Assembly: GCA_023270095.1 (NCBI GenBank)
Contig: JAGLSJ010000032.1
Location: 1 to 6,561, forward strand
Origin: Minisyncoccota bacterium
GTDB lineage: Bacteria > Patescibacteriota > Minisyncoccia > JAHIHE01 > JAGLIN01
Direction: 5' to 3'
DNA: 6,561 nucleotides
Below, piece by piece: positions 1-5,664 of this stretch. A program made the translations under genes and the position numbers. The notes under the pieces are model-generated. The model was not told the origin of the DNA, searched no databases, and saw nothing but the letters and a program-made list of their open reading frames with translations. The first letter of the stretch is position 1. Every line of letters begins with the position of its first letter.

Positions 1-546
1 TATCCAAGAAATGGAAGAGCTTTATATCCTGACGGCTTGTTGATTAAATCCGCAGACAATCCAAATGTATATTTTCTTGAGTCGGGGAAAAAGAGAAAAA
101 TAATTTCTGCCAATTTATTGAAAAAATTAGGTTATGATTGGAGTGATATAATTTCTATAAATCCAAGCGAAATGAAAGATTATCCAGATGGAAAGACAAT
201 GATTTATCCAGATGGAACTTTGGTAAAGAGGGAGGGATTTCCAATTATTTTTAAAATAGAAAATGGACAGAGGAAAGAATTTACATCTCTGGCTTTGTTT
301 GAAGCAACAAATAGTAATTTTTCGGATGTTATATCTCTTAATAGAGAAGAATTTTTTGCATATGAAAATGGAGGGAATCTTTTATATCCGGAAAACACTT
401 TGCTCAGAGAGATTGGCAGTGATGGAGTTTATGTTATGAAAAGTGGTAAAATTCAAGCAATACAATCAGCTGAAGAATTTAAACTAGCTGGATATAAATG
501 GTCTGACGTGATTGAAATTTCAAAAGAAGAAATGAGATTGTATAAA
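1..546 (+). repeat. Tandem protein repeats of about 60 residues within the SpoIID-domain gene
   Basis: Three visible units begin at 37, 220 and 400. They are about 61, 60 and 49 codons long, and bases 1-36 are the tail of a further unit. The shared pattern is a short beta-like start (VYFLESGKKRKI, IIFKIENGQRKE, VYVMKSGKIQAI), then a helix with an aromatic-Asp-Val/Ile mark (GYDWSDII, NFSDVI, GYKWSDVI), then Glu-rich residues and a YPDGT-like end (YPDGT, YPENT). The third unit lacks the YPDGT end and runs into the linker. Copies differ clearly in sequence, so this is an old protein-level repeat, not a recent DNA duplication. I know similar GK(K)R..I/GY.W..V units from surface proteins of Patescibacteria. 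Their ligand is unknown to me. Confidence 0.75.
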
Positions 547-1530
547 ACTACTGCCAAAACCTCCTCTTCGTCGGTAACACAAAAGGAAAAAGAAATTATG
601 CAAGTGGATCCTAAAAAAAATATAGAACCAGAAAAACCTGAAATAAAAGCGGAGGCGGAAAAAGAACCAAATATAAGGATTGCGATATATTCAGTAAATG
701 ATGAAGATATTAAAATTACTGCTAATGGAAATTATACAGTTAATTATTATGATTCGTCTGGAAAAATTTCTACGACCTCGCAGAAAGTTTTGAACGAAGA
801 AACTGTAATTCCATATTTTGATTCATCAAATTATGTCAGATTTATTCCAGAATCTAGAGATGTAATTTTGCAAATACTTTCTTATAGCGATTTGTCGTGG
901 AACAAGGAAACAAACGATAATAAATTTAGAGGAGAGATCGAAATCAATTACTCAGAGAATTCACAAAAATTATGGATTATAAATGAATTATTGTTAGAAA
1001 ATTATATTAACGGTATTGCTGAAGCACTCAGTGATAGTCCAGAGGAATATCTCAAGGCGTTTGGAACAATTGCAAGAACTTATGCAATGTATTATATTGA
1101 AAGAGAAGGGAAACACACTGGTGAGCCGTTTCATTTAAAAAATAGCAGGAATGGAAATGGAAATGATCAAGTGTATAAGGGTTATAATTTTGAAATAAGA
1201 GCTTCTAAGATTGTCGAGGTTAATAAGTCTACCGCAGGTTATGTGATTGATTATAACGACAAGCCGATTGTGGCAGCATATTCATCTGATTCGGGAGGAA
1301 TTACAAAAAGCGGTTGTGAAGTTTTCAAGTATTGTGGCGTTGATTATATATATTTAAATGGTGGAATAAAAGATCCGATAGGTACTATTCATAATCAAGA
1401 CAAGATTTCAATAAGCCATGGAGTTGGGATGAGTGCTGTTGGAGCATGTCAAATGGCAATAAAAGGAAATGGTTGGAAGGAGATTATAGAGTATTATTAT
1501 AAAGGCGTTGATATTAAAAGATATTATTAA
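1..1530 (+). CDS. SpoIID/LytB-domain surface protein with N-terminal ~60-residue repeats (5' end outside window)
   Basis: The frame is open from base 1 to the TAA at 1528-1530, so the gene starts upstream. The TTG at 37 lies inside a repeat and is not a credible start, because the 12 preceding codons (YPRNGRALYPDG) are the tail of an earlier repeat copy. The visible product is 509 residues. Order: repeats (1-546); a Lys/Glu/Pro/Ser-rich linker (about 547-670); a region of unclear fold (about 670-960); and a SpoIID/LytB-type domain (about 970-1530). Domain marks are LWIINELLLENYINGIAEAL, YLKAFGTIARTYAMYY, QVYKGYNFE, STAGYVIDY, IVAAYSSDSGG and SHGVGMSAVGACQMA. Known SpoIID is a lytic transglycosylase that cuts peptidoglycan glycan strands. 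The glutamate at 1021-1023 (GIAEAL) is in the position of its catalytic Glu. The Cys residues that often precede QVY in SpoIID are missing (KNSRNGNGNDQVY). I infer an exported wall-remodelling protein. The domain is complete and ends with the usual YYYKG motif. Confidence 0.88.
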   Translation, partial: YPRNGRALYPDGLLIKSADNPNVYFLESGKKRKIISANLLKKLGYDWSDIISINPSEMKDYPDGKTMIYPDGTLVKREGFPIIFKIENGQRKEFTSLALFEATNSNFSDVISLNREEFFAYENGGNLLYPENTLLREIGSDGVYVMKSGKIQAIQSAEEFKLAGYKWSDVIEISKEEMRLYKTTAKTSSSSVTQKEKEIMQVDPKKNIEPEKPEIKAEAEKEPNIRIAIYSVNDEDIKITANGNYTVNYYDSSGKISTTSQKVLNEETVIPYFDSSNYVRFIPESRDVILQILSYSDLSWNKETNDNKFRGEIEINYSENSQKLWIINELLLENYINGIAEALSDSPEEYLKAFGTIARTYAMYYIEREGKHTGEPFHLKNSRNGNGNDQVYKGYNFEIRASKIVEVNKSTAGYVIDYNDKPIVAAYSSDSGGITKSGCEVFKYCGVDYIYLNGGIKDPIGTIHNQDKISISHGVGMSAVGACQMAIKGNGWKEIIEYYYKGVDIKRYY

Positions 1531-1540
1531 TAAAAATTTT

Positions 1541-1837
1541 ATGGATTATATCAATAAAGTGAAAAGTAAATTATCAATAGCTATTACAGTACCGCCGACA
1601 ACAAGTACTACTGATTTTTCAACATTAGTTGGAAAAGTATTGGAATGGGTTTTAAATGTAGCTGCTTCAATTGCATTATTAATGCTCATCACGGGAGGAA
1701 TTATGTATGTAACCTCTACAGGAGACGAACAAAAAATTGCGAATTCAAAAAAAATAATTACCTGGACTATCTTAGGATCAATGATTGTGCTTGCTTCGTA
1801 TTCAATTATTGTTGTATTAGATAATATCTTAACATAA
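1541..1837 (+). CDS. TrbC/VirB2-like (T4SS-type) two-helix pilin, copy 1, no clear signal peptide
   Basis: A 98-residue membrane protein with two hydrophobic segments (about 33-57 and 72-93) around a short polar loop with TSTGDEQKIANSKK. Small proteins with GGIMYVTS-GDEQKI-SKK-ITWTI are characteristic of the T4SS-pilin/TrbC-VirB2-like families frequent in Patescibacteria, so I infer a pilin-like membrane subunit. I chose ATG 1541. A TTG at 1508 in the same frame would overlap the upstream gene by 23 bp and add an unpromising MILKDIINKNF. Neither start has a Shine-Dalgarno. Unlike copy 2, the N-terminus (MDYINKVKSKLSIAITVPP) has only a 7-residue hydrophobic stretch and no evident signal peptide. 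From Asp25 on, about 77% of residues match copy 2 (58 of 75 counted by eye). It lies 10 bp after the SpoIID-domain gene, probably in the same operon. Confidence 0.82.
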   Translation: MDYINKVKSKLSIAITVPPTTSTTDFSTLVGKVLEWVLNVAASIALLMLITGGIMYVTSTGDEQKIANSKKIITWTILGSMIVLASYSIIVVLDNILT

Positions 1838-1843
1838 AAAACT

Positions 1844-2182
1844 ATGAAAAAAATATCAAATTTTTTTTATTTTGCCTTGTTGTCATTATTTGTGATGACA
1901 AAAAAAGCTAGCGCTGCTGTTTCTGTAAATATTGCAAATCCAATTCAAACTAGTGATTTTTCGGTTTTAGTTGGAAATGTTTTACAATGGGTTCTTTCTG
2001 TAGCTGGTTCAGTTTCTTTGTTAATGCTTGTTGCGGGAGGAATTATGTATGTGACCTCCGCAGGAGATGAACAAAAAATTGCGACCTCAAAAAAACTTAT
2101 TACTTGGACTATTTTTGGTTTAATGGTAGTTCTTGCTTCATATTCAATTATCGTTGTATTGGATAGTATCTTAACTGATTAG
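1844..2182 (+). CDS. TrbC/VirB2-like (T4SS-type) two-helix pilin, copy 2, with signal peptide
   Basis: A 112-residue protein. It has a classic signal peptide: basic MKK, a hydrophobic core FFYFALLSLFVM, and a predicted cut after Ala24 (KKASA|AV). A short exported segment follows, then membrane helices at about 46-70 and 85-106, joined by a loop with TSAGDEQKIATSKK. This layout (signal peptide, two helices, short loop) fits the T4SS pilin families seen in Patescibacteria. Homology to TrbC/VirB2 pilins is by family resemblance; assembly into a pilus is inference. The start ATG 1844 is 6 bp after the stop of copy 1. There is no Shine-Dalgarno, so translational coupling to copy 1 is plausible. 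The gene ends with TAG. Both copies share long DNA identity, for example the run around 1693-1709 and 2036-2052, so this is a fairly recent tandem duplication. Confidence 0.87.
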   Translation: MKKISNFFYFALLSLFVMTKKASAAVSVNIANPIQTSDFSVLVGNVLQWVLSVAGSVSLLMLVAGGIMYVTSAGDEQKIATSKKLITWTIFGLMVVLASYSIIVVLDSILTD

Positions 2183-2228
2183 GCTATATTAATAGGATTA
2201 TAAGCATTTTATTCTAATATAAAAACAA

Positions 2229-3125
2229 ATGCAGAAGAAAATTTATATAATTTTATTAAATTGGAATAATGAAGAGGATACTATTGAATGTATAAAATCT
2301 CTTAAGAAAATAAACTATAATAATTATAAAATTATAGTTGTTGATAATGGTTCAGAAGAAGCATCTATCTTAAAAATAGAAAAGAAATATCCTGATTTAT
2401 TTATTATTAAGAATAAAAGCAATCTTGGATTTGCAGGTGGAAACAATATTGGAATAAAATATGCAGTTAATAATGATGCTGATTATGTTTTGCTGATTAA
2501 CAATGATACAACTGTTGATGAAAATTTTCTCACCGAGCTTATTGAAGTGGGAGAGGCTGATGAGGAAAATGGGCTTATGGGCTCAAAAATATATTTTCAT
2601 AGTGAAAAAAATCGAATTTGGTTTGCAGGTGGAAAAGTCAATTGGCTCAAAAACAAAGGTACTCACATTGGATTGGATGAAACAGACAAAGGACAATATG
2701 ACAAAATAAAAGAAGTTGATTATTTGACTGGTTGTTGTTTATTGGTCAAAAAAGAAGTTGTTGAAAAAATAGGTGTTCTAGAAGAAGATTATTTTCTTTA
2801 TTATGAAGACACAGATTTTTCACTGCGAGCGCAAAATGTTGGATATAAGTGTATGTACGTTTCAGAATCAAAAATTTATCACAAAATTTCAAGATCAACC
2901 AAGCCAGGTTCTGCAAGTTACATCTATTATCATGTTCGAAATGGTCTTGTTATGGCAAAACGAACTGGCTCTTTTTTGAATAAAATTATTTTATATCCTT
3001 ATTGTTTAATTCTATTTTTAAAACAAATTATAAAAATAATTTTTATGCCCAAAAAAAGACCTTGGGCAAAAGCAGTGCTTGCAGGTCTTAAAGATTTTTT
3101 GTTGGGAAAAATGGGCAAAGCTTAG
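2229..3125 (+). CDS. Family 2 glycosyltransferase (rhamnosyltransferase-like)
   Basis: A 298-residue GT-A-fold family 2 glycosyltransferase, close to full length for the WbbL/RfbF-like group. Marks in order: IIVVDNGS (residues 35-42, nucleotide-sugar binding); NLGFAGGNNIG (65-75), typical of this subgroup; LLINNDT (88-94), carrying the DxD-equivalent Asp that would bind the metal; TGCCLLVKK (167-175); and YYEDTDFSLR (191-200) with the probable catalytic acidic pair. YHVRN (234-238) and a hydrophobic C-terminal stretch (about 252-272) suggest membrane association. Such enzymes move an activated sugar, often dTDP-rhamnose, onto a lipid-linked or surface glycan; the donor and acceptor cannot be read here. 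The start ATG 2229 fits the beginning of the first beta strand (KKIYIILLNWNN). It has no Shine-Dalgarno. It sits 46 bp after pilin copy 2 on the same strand, so it may be co-transcribed. Confidence 0.93.
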   Translation: MQKKIYIILLNWNNEEDTIECIKSLKKINYNNYKIIVVDNGSEEASILKIEKKYPDLFIIKNKSNLGFAGGNNIGIKYAVNNDADYVLLINNDTTVDENFLTELIEVGEADEENGLMGSKIYFHSEKNRIWFAGGKVNWLKNKGTHIGLDETDKGQYDKIKEVDYLTGCCLLVKKEVVEKIGVLEEDYFLYYEDTDFSLRAQNVGYKCMYVSESKIYHKISRSTKPGSASYIYYHVRNGLVMAKRTGSFLNKIILYPYCLILFLKQIIKIIFMPKKRPWAKAVLAGLKDFLLGKMGKA

Positions 3126-3130
3126 CTTGC
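3115..3130 (+). terminator. Weak hairpin over the glycosyltransferase stop codon
   Basis: GCAAAGC-TTA-GCTTGC can form 6 bp with one bulged A and a 3-base loop. It includes the TAG stop codon and is followed by TAATATTTAACC, not a clean T-run. It may help end the rightward transcript, but it is not a strong intrinsic terminator. Confidence 0.25.
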
Positions 3131-3160
3131 TAATATTTAACCGACATCAATATACTTTTA

Positions 3161-3309
3161 CTACAAAAATGCAATTTCATATTCTAATGTTTGGATTTTA
3201 TTAATTTTTGCTTCAACTTGTGTAATTTGACGTTCAATATTTCAATTTTGGTCTTCAGCTTGTAGCCTTAATAAGTATAATTTTTCTTTTTAAAGAGCAG
3301 TGAGCTCAT
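3161..3309 (-). pseudogene. Possible remnant of a small coiled-coil protein gene (about 49 codons, frameshift plus in-frame TGA)
   Basis: On the minus strand ATG at 3309-3307 begins MSSLLFKK. One missing base in the A-run just after it would join this to a second frame reading KEKLYLLRLQAEDQ. That frame then meets TGA and continues NIERQITQVEAKINKIQT and LEYEIAFL to TAG at 3163-3161. After the TGA, Ile/Val/Leu occur at 3-4 residue spacing (I, I, V, I, I, L, I, L), a good heptad pattern, and codons look used. This is unlike random AT-rich sequence. I recognise no family. It could be a decayed small gene or one damaged by sequencing errors. It has no Shine-Dalgarno and lies between two converging genes. 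Confidence 0.35.
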
Positions 3310-3314
3310 TTTTT
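3295..3314 (+). terminator. Terminator-like hairpin with T-run
   Basis: GAGC (3295-3298), loop AGTGA, GCTC (3304-3307), then A and six Ts, followed by CTTTT. The stem is only 4 bp, with two more A-T pairs possible beyond an A-A mismatch (3292-3293 with 3309-3310). The T-rich tail fits an intrinsic terminator for rightward transcripts coming from the glycosyltransferase cluster. It is a weak call because the stem is short and the region is AT-rich. Confidence 0.35.
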
Positions 3315-3424
3315 CTTTTATTTAGTTTCTTCTGTGGGTATTTTTTATTTATCCCTTATTTTTTTTGTGATATAAACAAAGATAGATTAACACGTTTCTT
3401 TAAATGTCAAGACTGGATTAAAAT

Positions 3425-4228
3425 TTATTTATTATTTTTTAATAATTTAAATTCTCCAACTAGATATCCAACCCCGAATGGACCTTCATAGCTCATTTTT
3501 TGAAATTTATATTTTAAAGATGAAAGTGCGCCGAGTAAAATTATAATGGAACGCAAGCCACACTCTCCAGCATTTTCAATTAATTCTGAATTGAGGTTTA
3601 TAATTTCTGACACTTCATTATTCTTAAGGTATTTAATTAAAAGTTCATCGAATTCTTTTCCTTTCGGAGAATATCCTGAAGGCGATTCTGGAATTAAACG
3701 ATGAGAGAGATCTCCGCTGGCAATTAAGGCAATATTTTCATCTATCGTTTCTATCGCTTCATAAATTGCCTCACCAAATTCAAAATGTTTTTCAAAATCA
3801 AGATAGGAAAAGGCAATTGAAACAATCTTGATTTCGGGACTATGTTTTTTGAGAAAATATAGTGGCACCATAACTCCGTGATCAAGAGGAATATTATCTC
3901 TCACAATTTCAGTTGTAATATTTTTTATTTCAGAAATTTTTTTTATATTTCCAACCAAATCAAGATTATTTTTAATTTTCATTGAGGTATCATCGCCAAA
4001 TTGAAGAAAATTACCATTTATGGTTTCACTACCATTTATTGACATGGTATCCATTTGAACTGGACCATGAGGAGATATGATTGCGATAGTGCTGATTTCT
4101 TCTTTTTTAATTCTATTTCCAAGCTCATTCATGGCCTTGAGAGTTGATTTAATTTCCGAAAGGTGGTTTTTTCCTATCGAAGGTATCATAATTGGAGGAT
4201 GAGGACAAATTGAGGCAAATTTTAACAT
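3425..4228 (-). CDS. LigB/MEMO-like class III extradiol dioxygenase-fold protein (AmmeMemoRadiSam system, no AMMECR1 domain)
   Basis: A 267-residue single-domain protein of the LigB-type extradiol dioxygenase superfamily, to which MEMO also belongs. Marks: ICPHPPIMIP (His10), IISPHGP (His54), PLDHGVMVPLYFL (His117), IASGDLSHRL (His176), ENAGECGLRSIIILLGAL (Glu222, Cys223) and YEGPFGVGYLVGEF near the end. His10, His54 and Glu222 or Cys223 are the likely metal ligands, by analogy with LigB and MEMO; this is inference. The same domain is commonly the N-terminal half of AmmeMemoRadiSam system protein A, where an AMMECR1 domain follows. Here the protein stops after the dioxygenase-like domain. ATG 4228 gives the expected short N-terminus (MLKFASICPHPP). 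There is no Shine-Dalgarno. It lies 31 bp downstream of amrS, so one transcript is likely. True ring-cleaving activity is not implied. Confidence 0.88.
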   Translation of the reverse strand: MLKFASICPHPPIMIPSIGKNHLSEIKSTLKAMNELGNRIKKEEISTIAIISPHGPVQMDTMSINGSETINGNFLQFGDDTSMKIKNNLDLVGNIKKISEIKNITTEIVRDNIPLDHGVMVPLYFLKKHSPEIKIVSIAFSYLDFEKHFEFGEAIYEAIETIDENIALIASGDLSHRLIPESPSGYSPKGKEFDELLIKYLKNNEVSEIINLNSELIENAGECGLRSIIILLGALSSLKYKFQKMSYEGPFGVGYLVGEFKLLKNNK

Positions 4229-4259
4229 ATATTTTTATTTATTTTGTAATTCAAAGAAA

Positions 4260-5291
4260 TTAATTAGAGATTATATTCAAATTCTTTCCGCACTTTGCAC
4301 ATTTTCCTTGTTTATCAAGTTTTTTGACATAAAATCCAACTCTTTCTATGGCAAGTTCGTTGCATTTTGGACAATAAGTATTTTTCATAGAAGTTCCAGA
4401 AATATTTCCTCCATAAACATATTTGAGCCCAGATTTTTTTCCTATTTTATATGCCTTTTGAATTGTTTGAAGAGGGGTGTTGGGTATGTCTTGCATCTTG
4501 TATGAAATTGCTCCCGAAAACGCACTTATATGCCAAGGTGTTTCACTGCCAAGTTCTTTAAAAATAAATTTTGCAATATTCTTAAGCATTTTTTCATCGT
4601 CAGAAAAATTGGGAATTATAAGCGTAGTGGTTTCAATCCAAATTTTATTCTTTTTCATCCATTTCAGATTTTCTAAAATCGGATTAACTTTTGCGCCACA
4701 GATATCTATATAAAATTTATCATCAAATGATTTTATATCCACATTAACAGCATCAAGATATGGTTTGATTAATTTCAGGGTTTCAATGCTCATAAAACCA
4801 TTTGTCACCCAAATATTCTTTATACCTGCTTTTTTTGCAATTTTCATTGTATCTAGCGCATATTCTAGAAAGATAGTTGGTTCGGTGTATGTATATGATA
4901 TACTTTGACATTTATTTTCTATTGCTCTTTGCACTATATCTTTTGGAGTCAATTCTTGTCCAATTCTCAGTAAATTTTTATCAGTTTTTACAAGTTGTGA
5001 AATTTGCCAATTTTGACAATTTCCACATCTCAAATTACAACCTACAGTTGCAATTGAAAATGAATTTGTTTTTGGTAGAAAATGAAAAAGAGGTTTTTTC
5101 TCAATTGGATCAATATTACTTGAGATTGCTTTTCCATAATTCAAAGCATATAATTTTCCATTAATATTTTTTCGAACTCCACAAATGCCGTATTTTTCAG
5201 GCAAAATAAAACACCTATGTGAGCAGGTGCTACATTGAACTTTGTTATTTTCAAGTTTTTTATATAAATACGATTCTTTTTTCATAATCAT
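4260..5291 (-). CDS. amrS: AmmeMemoRadiSam system radical SAM enzyme
   Basis: A 343-residue radical SAM protein. The CX3CX2C cluster motif is CNLRCGNCQN (Cys85, Cys89, Cys92), which holds a 4Fe-4S cluster that cleaves S-adenosylmethionine. Before it lies a Cys-rich N-terminus (C20, C23, C27, C37; CSTCSHRC and GICGVR), and after it SYTYTEPTIFLEY, VTNGF, AVNVDIKSFDD, TTLIIPNFSDD and TPWHISAFSG. A C-terminal zinc-ribbon-like pair (CPKC at 307-310, CAKC at 331-334) matches the AmmeMemoRadiSam radical SAM subfamily, related to pyruvate formate-lyase activators. Its substrate is not established; the family travels with MEMO-like and AMMECR1 proteins, which fits the adjacent LigB-like gene. The start could be ATG 5291 or the ATG two codons later at 5285 (MKKESYLYKKL), which is closer to usual family starts. 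Neither has a Shine-Dalgarno. It is the first gene of a leftward operon. Confidence 0.93.
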   Translation of the reverse strand: MIMKKESYLYKKLENNKVQCSTCSHRCFILPEKYGICGVRKNINGKLYALNYGKAISSNIDPIEKKPLFHFLPKTNSFSIATVGCNLRCGNCQNWQISQLVKTDKNLLRIGQELTPKDIVQRAIENKCQSISYTYTEPTIFLEYALDTMKIAKKAGIKNIWVTNGFMSIETLKLIKPYLDAVNVDIKSFDDKFYIDICGAKVNPILENLKWMKKNKIWIETTTLIIPNFSDDEKMLKNIAKFIFKELGSETPWHISAFSGAISYKMQDIPNTPLQTIQKAYKIGKKSGLKYVYGGNISGTSMKNTYCPKCNELAIERVGFYVKKLDKQGKCAKCGKNLNIISN

Positions 5292-5313
5292 AAATATTAA
5301 ATAGAGTGTCTAT

Positions 5314-5341
5314 ATTTTATCACATCTAGCCTTTGAAGCAA
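5314..5341 (-). promoter_or_regulatory. Predicted sigma-70-type promoter for amrS operon
   Basis: Read on the minus strand: TTGCTT (5341-5336), a 16-bp spacer, then TAAAAT (5319-5314) preceded by TGA (extended -10). The -10 matches consensus at five of six positions; the -35 is weaker. Transcription would begin near 5307, giving a short leader of about 15-20 nt before amrS. Prediction from pattern only. Confidence 0.5.
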
Positions 5342-5365
5342 GAAATTATTTAAATTTAGACATCT

Positions 5366-5394
5366 TTGACAGTTTTGATTGTATCTGATAAGAT
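5366..5394 (+). promoter_or_regulatory. Predicted strong sigma-70-type promoter upstream of rny
   Basis: TTGACA at 5366-5371 is a perfect -35. After exactly 17 bp comes TAAGAT (5389-5394), a four-of-six -10 that carries an extended -10 TGA at 5386-5388. Transcription would start near 5401, leaving a leader of about 270 nt before the rny start codon. I see no terminator in that leader. The promoter is divergent from the amrS promoter; the two -35 elements are 24 bp apart. Confidence 0.6.
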
Positions 5395-5482
5395 AAAGAC
5401 ATAATTAACAATTAATATCTATTGGTTGAAAATTTTTTGAGATAGGTTTGATTTCTACTTAATTCTGTTATTATTTGCTAAA

Positions 5483-5581
5483 ATGAAACAAAAATTATTT
5501 ATTAAAGATTATAAATTATTAAATTTCCTAAATAAAGAAATTCTTTATTACGGGCTATATTGCGGTGAAAAGATTATATAG
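5483..5581 (+). CDS. Possible leader peptide / small ORF upstream of rny
   Basis: ATG 5483 to TAG 5579-5581 encodes 32 residues beginning MKQKLFIKDY and ending GEKII. It has no Shine-Dalgarno, no recognisable domain, no signal peptide and no membrane helix. It matters mainly by position: it lies inside the predicted rny leader and covers the segment (5524-5533) that could pair with the rny Shine-Dalgarno. Random AT-rich sequence can produce an ORF of this length, so coding status is uncertain. Confidence 0.22.
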   Translation: MKQKLFIKDYKLLNFLNKEILYYGLYCGEKII

Positions 5582-5664
5582 GCAAATAGCTTTAATGGCT
5601 TAATATAACAAATTGTTAGAAATCTTAGATTATATCTCGGTATTTGACCGATTGATTTAGGAGA
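5524..5664 (+). promoter_or_regulatory. Candidate anti-Shine-Dalgarno pairing in rny leader
   Basis: TTTCCTAAAT (5524-5533) is complementary to ATTTAGGAGA (5655-5664) over 10 bp with one G-U pair, which would hide the rny AGGAG. A competing hairpin (5531-5537 with 5543-5549) uses three of the same bases, so two alternative folds are possible. This suggests switchable translation, but chance pairing is a real alternative in such AT-rich DNA. Confidence 0.3.
5659..5663 (+). promoter_or_regulatory. Ribosome binding site of rny (AGGAG)
   Basis: AGGAG lies 9 nt before ATG 5673 and fixes that start. It is the only clear Shine-Dalgarno in the window; the starts at 1541, 1844, 2229, 4228 and 5291/5285 have none. 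Confidence 0.85.

Larger units (their letters stand above)
3126..3424. other. Intergenic spacer between converging genes
   Basis: The spacer of about 299 bp separates the rightward glycosyltransferase from the leftward LigB-like gene. Besides the possible coiled-coil remnant at 3161-3309, it contains a terminator-like hairpin at 3295-3314. It also contains a weak inverted repeat (TTAACA at 3387-3392 with TGTCAA at 3405-3410) that could lie just past the end of the leftward operon. I see no RNA gene and no intact coding frame. In particular there is no trace of an AMMECR1 domain that could extend the LigB-like gene. Confidence 0.6.

Noticed and set aside
37..39. TTG as the start of the SpoIID-domain gene
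   Set aside because: The frame is open to base 1 and the preceding codons are the end of another repeat unit, so the true start lies outside the window.
204..398. Minus-strand 64-codon ORF
   Set aside because: It is antisense to the repeat region of the SpoIID-domain gene, with no supporting features.
1508..1510. TTG as the start of pilin copy 1
   Set aside because: It would overlap the upstream gene and add residues with no signal peptide and no match to copy 2; ATG 1541 is simpler.
2503..2709. Plus-strand 68-codon ORF inside the glycosyltransferase
   Set aside because: It is an out-of-frame shadow of a gene with complete family 2 motifs.
3161..3309. TGA read as an amino acid (recoded UGA, as in Gracilibacteria or Absconditabacteria)
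   Set aside because: None of the long genes has any in-frame TGA, which would be frequent under such a code, and the small ORF also needs a frameshift.
3300..3491. Plus-strand 63-codon ORF
   Set aside because: It overlaps the end of the LigB-like gene antisense and is a Phe/Leu-rich translation of T-rich DNA with no domain.
4308..5164. Plus-strand ORFs at 4308-4505, 4477-4713 and 4877-5164
   Set aside because: They are antisense shadows inside amrS, whose radical SAM motifs clearly define the real strand.
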